Below, one piece after another: positions 45,490-59,037 of a stretch of 64,000 nucleotides of DNA (the stretch's first letter is position 1; every line of letters starts with the position of its first letter). The notes under the pieces are model-generated. The model was not told the DNA's origin. It saw nothing but the letters and a program-made list of their open reading frames with translations, and made no database searches. Source of the DNA: Oryzias latipes (Eukaryota; Chordata; Actinopteri; Beloniformes; Adrianichthyidae). The translations under genes were made by a program, and so were the position numbers. The DNA lies in assembly GCF_002234675.1 (NCBI RefSeq), contig NC_019859.2, positions 13,407,483 to 13,471,482 of the forward strand. Direction: 5' to 3'.

Positions 45490-46036
45490 CGCTATGTCTG
45501 TCTGCAGCGTTAGCTACCCAAAGTCGAGTGCTGTGTCACATTAAATGTCTGGGGTTCAAGGAAGAAAAACTCGGGTCCAAACAAAGCCCCCCTCCTAAAT
45601 AAGTCCCCCAAATCCTCCTCGACCCCTGTTCCGTCCAGCTGGGTGCCTGGGTTTGGTCAACATGTTACCTTTAATCAGAACCTGACCCAACATGAAGAAA
45701 TAGTTTGGCCCCAAACGCTTTAAATGACTCAAACAAATCTGCATTCATTTAATTGTCAATTGAGATGGCCTTTCTATTTATTATAAATCAAATAAAAAAT
45801 TGTTTTGAATTCTAAAGATGGATTTTTGGAAATAATTAGCCTGGACGTTTCATTTAGCACCTTTTGTAATAGCTATCTATCTGATGTCAACATAGTCAAT
45901 ACAGGCTAACTTTATGCCCAGATAAAATCCCATGAAATATTATTTGTAAATACATTTACATATAATATTCCTGCCATCTGGAATCAAAAATACAGCGTTA
46001 GAAGTTTGTAACTCCCAGCAATGAAAGCTATGTTTT

Positions 46037-46111
<75 letters not shown>

Positions 46112-49100
46112 AAATGAATCTGAAAATCCTGAAGTTTCATGACATTTTCAGTCCAGAACAAAGTTACCTTACTTTAAAGTCAACAAAAGGATGCATCACT
46201 TTTATGAGACAAACTAAGCAGTTATGGGTCATTTTCAAGCTAAATCTTGGAGATCATTTCTTCATCTAGCTAAAGTTTAGAACTCCGTTCAGAGTTTTGT
46301 CCGCAGCAGTTGATGTTGCAGTGAAAAAGGCTCCTTGTGAACCCAGCGTGCATAAAGGAGTGTATTCTCCTGACTGCCTTTATGCGTGTTACAGCCCTGT
46401 AGGACGAATGGGCTATGTGTGTTTATGGTGCTTGGTACTGGCTAGACATGGCTGGATATTTCCAATTTCTATCAGACCTTTAGGATAATACACTTTTATT
46501 TTGAACAAACACACATACTATTATTATACTATTTATTCTTAGCATATATTTTGTTGCCCTAAACAAATTATTTACCTAGTTTTCTTTAAATATTAGAGGA
46601 CACAGACTAGAATTATTTTTATCCTTGCATATGAATCTGCTTAACATTACAAAGGAGCAAATAAGTCTGATTTTTGTTTAAGGAGGGATTTGTCATTTTT
46701 GGTGGATTATTGTGTGGATTAAAAGCGCAATTGAATAATGGAAAATCTCCAATTTAAGACACTTTCATCTGAATAATACTACGTAATTTTTTGAATTGAA
46801 GCTTATTTTTAGAGTAATGTTTAGGATTTTATGCAATTTGTACAAAATGGTTTATCTTAATGAAACACATCCATGTCTGTGAAGAAAAGGATGGCAGTAT
46901 AGAAAAAATAATAGTTTTAGGAGATGTTCTTTTTTTGTCAATGTGACTTTTTTCATAACATATAAGATGAATGCAGCTTTTGGAGTGGAAGTATTGTCTT
47001 AATATTTAAATCATTAGTATGTGTTTTTACACATACTGTGTTTTTATGGTTCCCTTTTTGTCCTGCTCATGTTTTGGCACATTTAACCATCTATACAGCC
47101 CAACAAAACTATCTTTGTGTCATTCCTTCAGCGCTGTTTATTGGTTGTCTGTCCTTAATGTTTACTTATTTATTTGGTTTGGGTTTTAGTTTTTTTTTAA
47201 ATATGAAAACCAAGTCAAAGAAACCCTAAATAAAGCCAAACAACACAAAAAAGAGCAGTTAGAAGACAAATCATTTATAGCACAGCACTGTCCATAAATT
47301 CTGTTTTTATCTAAATAAATAGTCGATTGTTTATCTGCCAAGATGTGGGATTTTGCAGATGATAAACAGCCATTGTTACACAGACACAAATGCATTCCAT
47401 AGAATTACCAGTTTATACAAATTTAGCACTAAAAAGTACCATATAGTAAGTATCTCCTTGGAAGAAATCTTCTTTCAACTGGTGTCTGCTTGTAGATGAC
47501 ACAGCTGTAGTATGTCTCATCCGTTTGTGCTTCACATTGGCTAACCTCTCATGCACATATTTGTTTTTGGCACACGTGTGAACCATTAGAACTGTATTCC
47601 TATCTCACAGCTTCTAGTTTCTAATTGGTATTCTCACGTCAAACAAAGAGAGAGATGAGGAAAAAAGTCCGGTGGCTGTGCTTTAAGATGCATGCCCAAT
47701 TGCCATTGAGCCTCTCTGTATAGGTATTCTTTCACAAAGGCAAAAAATGCTTCCCAGGAAAAAAATAATCCTTTTGTTTTGCTTGTTCTGCGCAGTATGT
47801 GGTAGGTGAGAAATATTCAGTTAAAAAAAAAGTGCTTATGTAAACTTCCTCTGCCATAAAAGTTTTCCATTAATGGGGATTCTGGACAATATGCAATTCT
47901 CAGACAAAGAGAAGTACTTGCAATTATACAAATATGAAGAATTGCATGTTATAATCCTCGGATCATGCTGTAGTTGTGGAGATTTTTTTCTTTTTTATTG
48001 TCTTTACAGTGGTATTGCTTTAGTAAGCTAATCAGTTTAAGCTGCACCACCACAGTGGAAAATACTGCACTGCCGTCGTCGTTTACTCCTTTCTACACTT
48101 GGTCCTGTCTCTGGCTCCTCACCCAGGCCTGGTCCTGGTCTGCAGTGTCTGTGTGTGTCTATGATTTCATTGTTAATTGCTCCAGGCTCTCGGGCCGTTC
48201 TGTTGGTTTATGTTTTACCCCTCTCCCCATTTCCTGCTACCTCTCCTCACTTCATCCTTCTTTCCCTTGTCATTTAGTTTCTACCCCGCCTTCTGTGTAA
48301 TGTCAGGATTTGCTGAGTATGGAAAAAGTGACTTGGACATTTATGGGCAGAGTTTTGGGCTAAGCGCTGCAGAGTGTTTTTCTACCCTTGTTTGTTTAGC
48401 TTTGCTGCTATTAGAGTGCCTCTGTTTCAAAATGGCCACTTCTCAGTCAGTCAGTCAGTTAGTTGGTATCGTTTCTCTGGTGGGCAGAATATAGGTATAC
48501 AACACTACCAGTGTGTACATGTATGATTGGGGTGATGGCTGCCTCCCAGCACCATCCAATTAGACGGTGTGCACACTCAAAATCGTGTTCAACAGCTGTT
48601 GAACAAGTGTGGTAGAGGTTTGCGTGTGCGTACATGCTTGTTTCTGTGTGGGGTTGTGGAAGAAATCATATCATGATGATTCAGTCTTATCACCTCCCTT
48701 CTTCCTCTGAAATATCACTACCACCAATGACCACCTTGGTTCAGACATGTGTTCATGTTAGTGAATAATCCTGCTTGTCTAGTCTATACAACAGTAAGGA
48801 TCAACTAAGGATTTTGGTGCAGTAATGGTTGTGTCAGCCCATGTGTCAATTTGTCATTATTTTCTTCCTTTTTTGTGTGTGCACCTTTTCAAGGCATCCT
48901 ATCAATGGCTTTCAATGGGGTTATTGTGCCCACTATCAAGCTGGCTGTAGTGGATATGTGTGTGTGTGTGTGTATGCATTGTTGTTGCAGGGAGCAGACA
49001 GCCGTGAGGTGTGTTTGAACAAGGAAAGGAGTACAGAGGCCCAGTTCATCCTGTAGGCTGTGAAAATGAATGGGAGGGTCCACATCTTGTCCATTGTTCT

Positions 49101-49510
49101 GTTGTCCAGTCTAATTTTTTCGGACAGATCTTTGCATCCGCAGCCCTGACCGATCATCTGTCTTTTTACCGTCAAGTCTGCCATGTGAATGGCTAATGAG
49201 CACGGGTGTGTTTGAAAACAGGCGGAGGTTGACTTCACAACCACCTACTATCTCACCCATTGTGTATGCTCCTCTGCTGGTGATGTCTTTTCCACATCAA
49301 TGCATTTTCAAATGTGTACCCCCATCGTTCCAGCTCAGCTGCGTTATGGTCTCTGCTCTTTTGTCTGACCGTTTGGCTTTTTCTCTCTGAATCATTTTTA
49401 AAACAAACGCACAGTGGGAAGATGTGAAAGCCAGAAAGAGAGGGAAGAGGCCTTTTGAACAGACCACCTACACTTGGTGTGAAGCTTTTCGCTGGGATTA
49501 AGTGAAAAAT
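45490..49510. other. Presumed long first intron, proximal part
   Basis: I see no exon. It is AT-rich sequence with one (AC)n microsatellite. The pyrimidine-rich open frames near 47974-48494 are not flanked by convincing splice sites. Confidence 0.5.
46038..46107. repeat. (CA)n microsatellite
   Basis: A perfect 70-bp CA dinucleotide run followed by A8. It can form left-handed DNA. Confidence 0.97.
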
Positions 49511-49524
49511 TAGTGGAGTACAGG

Positions 49525-50132
49525 TAGGCCTGCACAATATACCGCAAATTTATCGTTATCGCAATATCCAGCTCTGCGATATGCATATCGCAAAAGACGG
49601 CGAATATCGCAATAAATCGCAAACCCAAAATGTGTTAAAACAACCTTCTAGCAGCTTGAAGCATTTAACGAATCAAATAAATCCCTTTATGCTTTGACCA
49701 ATCAGATGGACGCCTTCCCATTGTTGACCAATCAGATGGAGGCCTATTATGTTAACCCTGGTCCTGAAGAGCCTCAACCCTGCCTGTTTTCCAGCTCTCC
49801 TTAACCAGCTTGCTGTTGATTGGCTGACTCAAGTGATTTCACATCCTGATTGACTGAACACACCTGATTTTGGTTATCATTATCGAGCAGTCTAGGGAGA
49901 ATTGGAAAACAGACAGGGTTGAGGCTCTTGAGGACCAGGGTTAGCCACCCTGACGTTTGTCCCCCATGTCGATGAGGGTCATTTGGAGTATAATTTTTAA
50001 ACTGTTGCAATGAAATGGGAATGATGTTTTTGTTTATTTTTCTATTTGTTTATTTACCGCAAATTTATCGTTATCGCAATATTGATCACTAATATCGCAT
50101 ATCGCAAGTTTTCCTCATATCGTGCAGCCCTA
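49525..50132. mobile_element. hAT-type non-autonomous element, copy 1
   Basis: The element begins TAGGCCTGCACAATAT and ends ATATCGTGCAGCCCTA, whose complement TAGGGCTGCACGATAT is the inverted repeat. It is flanked by a perfect 8-bp duplication, AGTACAGG (49517-49524 and 50133-50140). Subterminal sequence is full of ATCGCAA/TTGCGAT words in both orientations. It has no transposase. A second inverted-repeat element is nested inside at 49755. Confidence 0.92.
49755..49940. mobile_element. MITE nested in the hAT element
   Basis: It begins ACCCTGGTCCTGAAGAGCCT and ends GAGGCTCTTGAGGACCAGGG, with inverted repeats of about 40 bp running through CAACCCTG(C/T)CTGTTTTCCA. It is flanked by TTA on both sides (49752-49754 and 49941-49943). 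The related element at 53799 lacks it, so that copy shows the empty site. A TTA duplication suggests a PIF/Harbinger-type origin, which is an inference. Confidence 0.85.
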
Positions 50133-50149
50133 AGTACAGGTCAATTACT

Positions 50150-50735
50150 GGAAAAAGTTTTTTTGTCCTTGGGTATTGTAAGATCTGCAATATCAGAAAA
50201 TTAAGAAATGCATGTTTTGAGTTATATAAGCTGAAATGGAATACTGATGTGTTATGTAAACCAAAATTTAGAACTTATAATTTGATAAAAGAAAGTTTTG
50301 GTACAGAAATTTATGTTAAACATAATCTGAGTAGAGGTCAGAGGTCATTGTGTGCCCAGTTTAGATGTGGTATTCTGCCTCTAGCTTTAGAGACGGGGCG
50401 ATTCCACTCTGTCCCTGAAGATAACTGTGTTTGTACCCTCTGTCACCTAAATGACATAGAAAATGAATGCCAGTTTTTGTTTTATTGTACCATCTATCAC
50501 AATCTGAGAAGTGGATTATTCTCTGGTTTATTTTCGATTGATATGTCGGATGAAGACAAATTGAAACATTTAAGTTGAATGTGTTTAAAATAGCATTTTT
50601 TTTGTTGAAAGCTTGGGAACGCTATAAGATATTTTATTCAAAATGATAAAAACCTGTCTGTCTATTGTTTTTTGTCTTCGGAAGTCCATGTGGGCCGGGG
50701 ACTTTGGTGCTTGACGCTACAATAAATAAAAATGA
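50150..50735 (+). pseudogene. 3' remnant of a non-LTR retrotransposon (ORF2 C-terminus)
   Basis: The open frame reads KPKFRTYNLIKESFG, then LSRGQRSLCAQFRCGILPL, LETGRFHSVPED, and CVCTLCHLNDIENECQFLFYC. This is the standard C-terminal tail of fish LINE ORF2 proteins. The Cys-rich motif is decayed: its expected His is Gln. The frame stops after KLKHLS, and a shifted frame continues with LLKAWERYKIF, so it is broken. It ends in AATAAATAAAAATG without a full tail. Only the last ~180 codons remain, so it is 5'-truncated and inactive. Confidence 0.85.
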
Positions 50736-50739
50736 AAAA

Positions 50740-53700
50740 TCAACAATTTTGAGTGGGATATAGAGTATGTTGACCATCTGTGTTAATCTGTAAGAGGAAT
50801 GCAAACAAATATTACTTATAGGCTAAAAAGGTGAGTTTAAGCTATCAAAGCTGTACAGTAATTTTCTTAGTGGCCTTGGTCATTGCCTATTGGGCAGGGA
50901 CTGCCCAATAGTCATCTTCTCAGTGACCTTGTGGAACAGTGTTCAATCTAAAATAAGGTTCACTTCCATAGATGGGTCATATCATAGACTGATGTTTCAA
51001 CCAGGTAAACTTTAAGTCCCATTTTTTTCAGTGGTGGGAATTGTTGAATCACCAGTTAGTTCCTGAGCATTGACTTCAGTTTACTATTATGTCACTGGAT
51101 GGATGGAGTGCAGACAGCAAATATCTAGAGGCAGCTAGACTTCAGTTTATGGTTACATGATGACTGTGTATTAGTTGGTGTTACTTTAGCAGGAATGAGT
51201 GACTATAGAGAGCATACTGCATATGTTTGTGAGCAGAGTTGCATGCTGTTGGGTCAGAAATACATCTGGACTATATTTATCTAAATGCAAAGATGCATAT
51301 TTGAAATTTAGCAGACAGGAAATATGGAGAGAAAGGGAATGAGAAAAGGAGAATTGGCTCAATTTTTCAATTCATAACTGCATTTACCTTGTGGGTAACT
51401 CGTAATCTAATGAATGCTGCAGAAACATCCCTAGTGGGGCCTGTAGGCGAATCAAAACAGCTAAGCTGTGATGTTTAGACTTTGGTATCACACTTTTAGT
51501 ATTTCTCAGTACTTTGACCTAGAGAAAAAAGGAAGGTGCTTCACATGTATACGTTTATACAAATATCACTAGTGTTATTGACAGAAAAAGCCAGAGGTAG
51601 TGATTTCTTTTATTTCCCTAAAATGTCATTTTAAATAGAACATTTACATTAACGAAAATGTGTAGTTTGTCAGGATGCTTTTTTCGAGGTAAATGTAGAC
51701 TCACATTAATGTGTGCTGTAAGAAATCCTGATTATAGATCACAAAGGGAAAACAATTATGAACACATAATTTTGAAATATTCTAAATTACTAACAGAACC
51801 TTGTCTGGTCATTAAAAAAGAAGCCCATTACATAATACTATTTATCACTAAACAAAAGCTATGCTAATATCCAGAAGCAGTTTTTAAAAATCAACTCAAC
51901 AGATTCTCCTGGGATTCCCTTTTCATAAATATTTGTTTAAAAAAAGCTTGTAATTTAAAATGTTTCTATTAATGGAGGTAATGCCATTTTTTAATAGAGG
52001 AAGTGAACTATCATTCATCTCTTTGTCCATTCCTGCTTTTACATGCTGGCAGCTTCTCTCTCCTTGTTCTGATGTAATAATTAACCCCCAATCAAAAGGC
52101 CACGGTTTGTCAGTTTACGAAAGGCTCTTTGGTTGGAATACCGAGGATGACAGGTAATTGAAATGCTGAGTCACGGCTCCTGTCATTGTGGTCTTTTGGG
52201 TTTTCGACCGCACAAGATGCATTTCATCATTTCCCATGGTTGGAGTAAAATGAATCACCATCACAATGAACTGTATAAGAAAAAAATCCTCAATTTTGAC
52301 ATGACTTCTGAAACTACATCAGCAAAAAGTGTCATTGTGGTTTTAAGGTTAACAACTGAAAGTAGTTGAAGAGTGTAACTTGTTTAGCTGCACAATGAAA
52401 CAGCTAAAAATAAGTCAGTGGTTTCTCCAGACAGTGGTGGTGCAATATTGGCACACCAGAGGTGGTTAACCATCTATATAATTTCTACCTCAAATCAGTG
52501 TCCATTCAGAGAAGAATGTGCCGTTGAAGTTGTGTAATAACTAGAAGAACTTGATGACAAAGAACACAAAATTATGCTGGAGCTCGAGAGACTATGAACA
52601 AGAAATGGAAAAAAAATAGAGAATTGGATAATGGACAAGTACTGTAATTGTGTCCATTATAGACATCTGTTTGCTCATGAGTCACTCTTTATTTTTCATT
52701 GGTTTGTAAGAATCCCTTCCCTTGACCTAAGGGTCAGAGCCATCCTTTCTAAACCTCTGTGTTTGAGATCAATGTTATTAGTAATAAAAACTCAGTTGTA
52801 GTTTTCAGATAGTCTTGTGGCGCTACAATGTAACAACTTGCCAAAGGCTTTTCTTTTGTGGACATGACTGGGCTGAAGTCACAAAATAGCTAACAGTCTA
52901 AGTGCTTCTCGGTATGTCTGGACCTCCCTGTCCTCTCCGATGTCCTGTCACATCTTGGCTATATTTAGGAAGCACAGTCTCTGGGCTGCCTTTGCCCTCG
53001 CCTTGGATCTGACAGGTCTTTTATTCATGTGCATGCATGTCTGCCTGTCTATGTCTGTTTTCACTGAGAGAAGATTTTCAAATGACTTGCCTCTTGTTTA
53101 CTGCAAGCCAAAAGAATGATCTTACATATTGCTTTGAGGCAGATGTGCTAAGAAGAAACAACACATCATTCTGTTGAGCGAAAAAAGCCTGACATAGATT
53201 TCCAATGTTGTGAATTTAAATAAAGGTCTTCTTCTGGACAATTTCTCTTTTCATTATGACAATTTGAGAAACATTTAATAAAAATGTAATCATTGATGTC
53301 CTATTCACCTGAGCTTATTTACATTACCCCAAAATCCGATAACTGGAAGAAATCAGATAACTGCAACATTAAAGCCTTAGTCATAAGTACCATTAGGGCT
53401 AGATATGGCTGCCTGCGGGCAAAAAATGGGCAAACCTGAACGGGACATGCAGGTTGCATTTCGCGTAGTGGTTTCTCCAGACAGGTCACCGTATGACAGT
53501 TTCACCTGAACATCATAAGTGTTTGCAACTTCCATTAACCTTAGAAATATTTCACAATACACTTAACACTTGTATGACAATTCTACATTTCATTTTCATG
53601 ACATCCCTTGAGGTGGTCATACAAGCCTCTTCAATGGAACTGTAAGACACACCTGCACTCTTCTCAAGGTGCGGCCGCTCCTCTCTACGACCCTCCATGG

Positions 53701-53790
53701 GACCGGACAACCCAAAAACCTGCAGCACCCGTACAGGTCTTACAATTTAGATATGACTGGCATTTCAGAAATCCAATGACCCCAAAAACC
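50740..53790. other. Non-coding stretch, no features recognised
   Basis: AT-rich unique-looking sequence. The open frames of 60-70 codons at 51658, 51960, 52163 and 53377 have no splice support or familiar motifs. Confidence 0.5.
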
Positions 53791-53798
53791 CTGGTTGG

Positions 53799-54418
53799 TA
53801 GGCCTTCACAATAAATCGCAAATTTATCATTATCGCAAAATCAAGTTGTGCAATAAGCATATCGCAAAAGTCGGTGGAAATTGCAAAAAAAAAATGCTAA
53901 CTTTAAATGTGCTAAAACAATCTTATGTCAGCTTGAAGGATTTAACTAATCAAAAAAAAAATCCCTTTTTTTATTTGACCAATCGGATGGAGCCCTTTTA
54001 CAGGGAGCCGGTTTAGCTCGTGCTGGTTTGCGGCGCCTTCCGTCCGTGAAACCAGGGTTCAACTCCGGGCCGCTCCCTGTTCCCTTCTCTACTTCTGTGC
54101 CGGTCCCAAGCCCAGTTGCTTTGAGAAGGTTGCGTCAGGAAGGGCATCCGGCGTAAAACATTGCCAAGTTTTCCATGCGACTCGTTCGCTGTGGCGACCC
54201 CTGATGGGAAAAGCCGAAAGAGAGACGGATGGAGCCCTTTTACATTAGATGCTTGCCTCCTATGTAGACGGGGAGTACATTTGGAGTGTAATTGACGTTA
54301 TGTTGACTCTTATTTAAATTAAACAGCTGCAGTGAAATGGAAATAATGTAGTTGGTTGTTCTGCTATTTGTTCATGTATCGCAAGTATTGTGAGTTTTTC
54401 TCACATCGTGCAGCCCCA
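53799..54418. mobile_element. hAT-type non-autonomous element, copy 2
   Basis: It begins TAGGCCTTCACAATAAATCGCA and ends CATCGTGCAGCCCCA, with the same internal ATCGCAA words and GACCAATC(A/G)GATGGA block as the element at 49525. The 8-bp flanks CTGGTTGG (53791-53798) and CTGGCTGG (54419-54426) differ at one base, as expected of an older target duplication. A SINE is inserted inside it. Confidence 0.88.
54002..54225 (+). mobile_element. tRNA-derived SINE nested in the hAT element
   Basis: The head begins AGGGAGCCGGTTTAGCTCGT and can form a tRNA-like acceptor stem, AGGGAGC with GCTCCCT. TTTAGCTCGTGCTGG is in A-box position and GGTTCAACTCC is a near-perfect B box. The tail contains GCGTCAGGAAGGGCATCCGG and GCTGTGGCGACCCCTGATGG. 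It is flanked by a perfect 18-bp duplication, CGGATGGAGCCCTTTTAC (53984-54001 and 54226-54243), which marks target-primed insertion. The clean duplication indicates a fairly recent event. Confidence 0.95.
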
Positions 54419-54429
54419 CTGGCTGGTAT

Positions 54430-57400
54430 GTTTTAGTCCTGTCTTTTGATTTCTATCATTTTGCATGGATGTAGGGACTCTAAGACTTTTTTTATTTGAT
54501 TCTCATGGTTCCGTTTTGATTTGATCCGTCCTGTATTACTCTTTTATTCTGTTAAAGAAATCGAGCAGAATTTCTCAGAATCCAACAATTTACCCAAAGA
54601 TTTCTCTGCATGCATTCATAATGGTAGAACTTAATGTGGTACCAACAAAAGAGACAGTACACTGCCTTCTGTTTTGAAATTTAGCATGCCTGCTGAAAGG
54701 TGCGTTGTGAAGAGCCCCCACTACTGTTGCAGCTTCTGTCTCACACGTTTGCTGAAGGGTTGATTGATTTGATCTTAAAGCAACTCCAAGCCTGTATGTG
54801 CAGATTTACTGCTATGAATTTGTGTGTTTTCATAAGATAGGAAGGACTATTTGTCCACTTTTTGCTCACACAGTAGAAATTAACAATAGTGCATATTAGG
54901 GTTCGGTAAATGATTATTTTGGTTGTGGACGAGTATCTGCAATTTTTTTGTACTTGTCATCCTACAAAAAGTCTTTTAAATATCGCATTGAAAATACCTA
55001 TATTTATCCATTTTACCATTTATATTATCTGACTGGGATATTATTTTTTTAGTTGAATCTAAATTGGTCCACACAAGTGTGTTTGCATTTTAGTGTTTGT
55101 CTTTGTTGATCCTCAAGAGACCCTGAACTCTTTTTTTCTTAGTTTCAGAGACCTTGAAAAACAAAAACAAAAAAAACTTGATTACTTCATTTTATTTTGC
55201 TTTACTATAAGCCAGACATCTCTGTTGTTTGCATCATGGTCAAACCCCCGCTGTCTGACTCCTCACTGCTTTCAAAAGGCGAGACTGCATGGCCCCCACT
55301 CTTGCCTCTCCATATTGGACCTGTGTCAGTTTTAGATTTTAAATGGACATTCTTGTATTTGTTTTCAGAGCACTTCATGGTTTTACTCTTGCATTTCAGT
55401 GGTTTTAACAGCGTACCCCTCCTAATAGCCCCTGAACAGGAGCTCCCGGTCATTCCTCAGATGGTAGCTCAGGAGCAACCATGTGTTCTGGCTGCTGCAC
55501 ACTGTGGACCCAGGCATGGGGAAACTGGAATAATTGTTAGATATACGATGTAACTAAAAATCACCTGCTCTCCCCTCAAGTCTGCAGTTTACCTTGTTGC
55601 TGGCATGTAAAACTTAACAAGGAGAGACTGTTCATAATGGTCCTGTTGAGTTTATTTTTTGGGGAAAGTAACTGCTAAAATGCCTTTATACAACTTAATC
55701 GGGCTTTTTAACCATTTGTCCTGATACTTCCAGTTTTTTGTTGGATTTTACAAAGCCAAGCAAACCTTTACACATGAATTCAAAGTGCTTTAATGAAGCT
55801 CTTTCATTTAGTTATTCGAATAACTGCAGGAAGCGTTGGCTCTGCTGCACTACGATTGCAAAACTAATATTGCTTTTGTAACTTTAATGGTGTTGACTTT
55901 CAGCATAAACTAGTGTTTGTTTACAAAACTCTGCTTTGATACAAACAAAACCACTGGATGCAGGTTTTCATCAATATAAATAGATTTAAGACAAACAGCC
56001 TGCATCTCCAACTCATGTTTTCCTATACAATCCCTTTTTAAAAAGGTTGCAGTAAGGACCGGAGGTTGTTAATAAAGGAGGAGGAGGTTGCAGCACAAAT
56101 ACTCCACCTCTCCAAATGCAGGAAGACGTTCCTATGTTTTCTGAAGTTGTTAGTTTTCCATTTTTGATGGATTTTGATACATGAACGTGCCCCCCCTGAC
56201 TTTTATACAGCTTCAAAAGCCTTGAAATCTTTGCCTTGAAACATCACGGTTCAGTTCTTATCCATCAGTCCTGCCTGTCACTCAGTACACATAGGATGCA
56301 TTCATGTAAATGCATATGAAAACACGTTTTCAGTCAAAACCGACACATTTCTTTCACGCTTAACATGCCATCAGCCTTTGCCCTTTCTCTATTTCATTGG
56401 TGCTTTCATTGCTGCATGTTTGCTCAGGGTCACTGGGTCAAGAGTGTTTGCAGAAATGCAGTCACTCACCACTCTAAAGGTGTGAGCTCTGTGTTCAAGT
56501 TTATCTGTGCTTGTTTGCTCCCCAATCACGCCAACTCCTGCAGAGATGCCTGAGATTCTTTGGCACACCCTGAACATTCCTCCCTCCTTTACTTTCTGTT
56601 GTGGTCATTTGTTCCACCCATGCAAACCACAATAGTGCAAAATGATATCTTTAGCTGTATGTTTACATCACATTGAGGCATTCCTTTATGTACTTTAAAC
56701 TTTGTCTGACCTTTATCGCTATAAACTGGTGCTACCTTGTAGATATGGTACAAAAGTGTCTGCAAGTTTAAGCTATAGTGTTATTTGAGGGAAACACCCA
56801 AGTATGTGTGTGTTTGCCTGTACACAAGTAGGTTTGTTTAGACTGAAGGCTCAGTCAGAGTGTTACTTTGTCTCTGTCATTTCCCGCTATTGACTGAGTA
56901 AGGATACCCCCCCATCTCTCTCCCCCTTAAACATCCGTTGAAACCATGGAAGCAGTTTCATGATGGCTTAGTTTTCTCCTCAGCTTCCTTATGGAAAAAA
57001 ACACAAGGAAGCACAAAGTGATTCATTACAGTTCAGATGTTCTTGATGGGCCTATCGTCAGTTGTCTCCTGTCTTCATATGTATGATGTCGATGTTTTTT
57101 CTTTTTTGTCACTTGCATCCGTTTAGTCAACCTACCTTTTCTGTCTCAATAAAGTTCAAGGAAGGAAGTTCTGTGCACTAACAAAGAGGAAGGAAGTTAA
57201 ACAAATTGGTCAAGCAAGCACCTAAGCTGTTATTGATCACATTGGTAATAATTACTGTTTAACTACTAAAAGCAAATTAAGTAACACGTTTATACTGTTT
57301 GGCTTTTTTTCTCTTAATGTTAATATCTTCAGCTTTTCTCTGCTCTGAAAGTCAAAGTGAAGTGCAAAAGAACAAAGAAGATATTTAAAAAATGAACATC

Positions 57401-58430
57401 TTGCATTTACTTTCATTATATCTTCGTTTGAGTTGTCTGACTCTTAAGCGACGATCACACCACCCTAGACAATGCACCTTCAAGCAGCTATTTGCACCAC
57501 TTAGACTTTTCGCACCAAGCCTCTTCCAACCATACGTGGCGGACATGAGCTTATAAACGCTAGCAAAAAAATAAAGAAAAAAAAAGGCGACGCCCCTCCT
57601 TGTTTGTATGTGAACACAATGGGCTGAACGCATTTGACGCGCTTTCAAAAACGAGCTAAAAGCCCGGTGAGAACGAAGCATTAGGAAGAAAAAGACAGCA
57701 TTTCTGCAATAGGGAAGGAAAAGGAGGACAAATGTGTCAAGAAACGGAACAGATCTCCAAATGAATCAGCAGAGAAGCTGGAATGACAAAGAAAGACTTG
57801 TCCATTGGAGTGTGGGCAGACGTCCACTTGGCATAAAAAGTTCAAATCCAGCCTTTCCTCACTGAGTGCTGATTCTAAAAAGTGATGAAGGCATGTAAAA
57901 GGAAACATTGATACAGAGAGAGAAATGTTGTTTTTACAGGTGGTAACTACATCCTTTTTGGTTGTCCAAGCTTGCCAGTATATCTGAAAAAAAAAATCTC
58001 ATCACAGTATGTTTTTAATAATAATCCAAATACACATCTTTTTAGGCTAAAGATATTCCATAATATTGACTCATCAGACCGTATTTTATTCATTTATATT
58101 TAAACCTATTTACTTCAACAGTAACATAATTACTCTTCTCAAAAATGTTGTTTGCTGGCATTTAATGAAATGCCAAGCTGGTTTAGGATAACAACCCGAT
58201 CTAAAGGAAAGTCTTTAATCTAAATGCCAAGTTAATATCTCTCATGTTTGTGATGACAGAAAAAAATAATGTATTAAAATGAATCAAGCTGTTCTTTTAG
58301 GCCTAAGAGATAATGTAACTAGGGGAAAATAAATGCACTATTTCTCTGAGAATGCAACATTTCTCAGATGTTTTAGTGGTAGAGGTTTTTATCATTTCTG
58401 TGCCCAAATGTAACGCTGCACCTATTTTTG
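54430..58430. other. Non-coding stretch, no firm features
   Basis: No gene is recognisable. An open frame over 55197-55553 (+) and its antisense partner have no familiar motif. The 57385-57908 frames on the - strand are compositional. Confidence 0.45.
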
Positions 58431-58439
58431 TTTCATAAT

Positions 58440-58660
58440 TGTCAACACAAATAGCTAACAGATTTTGCAGACTGCCTGTCATTCTAACTTACGTTAAGGA
58501 ATTTTCGCTGCTTGCTACTGTTGTCTACCACATGTCTCTCTCTCTCTGTGGGATGGTGCCGGCCCTGCCCATGACGAGGCTCTTTAATTATGCTTTGATA
58601 CCCTTATCTGCAGCACAAGACTGCAGAGATCCCCTCAGTGTGTTAAGGCCCTAAAAACAG
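58440..58660. other. Candidate conserved non-coding element
   Basis: A balanced-composition block in AT-rich surroundings, with CATGACGAGGCTCTTTAATT and CCCTTATCTGCAGCACAAGA. It looks unlike the repeats around it. Conservation cannot be judged from one sequence, so this is only a suggestion. Confidence 0.2.
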
Positions 58661-59037
58661 CAGTTCAGTTTGGAGATGTAGATTCATTTGGGTGAAAAGT
58701 TTCCCTTTTTTTAAACCTTAGTCACTAAAAACAACTATAGCTTCACACACGAATGAATGGTTGGTTTGTCTTTGCATTTATATATTTTTTCTTGTAGAAA
58801 ATAGTCAGAACATGATCAATTTTTGTAGTTTTTGTTGCTTTGTTTGCTGCATCATTCTTGGCTCACAATAGAACCTTTTCAGATCATTTCACCAGATTGT
58901 CTTCATTCTTTCACCAATAAACCATTAAAAAAAAGTAACATGTCATTAGAGAAAACGTTTACTGCACACGCCTTGTCGTACGTTTTCCCCTCTACTTTCT
59001 CACACAAAGATTTAAGCATATATTCTCTGGTATGCAG

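Noticed and set aside
46021..46269. Thr/His repeat frame over the (CA)n tract
   Set aside because: It is purely the translation of a dinucleotide microsatellite.
54002..54080. Possible genuine tRNA gene
   Set aside because: The tRNA-like fold continues into a SINE tail, and the whole 224-bp unit is flanked by an 18-bp target duplication, so it is a retroposon head.
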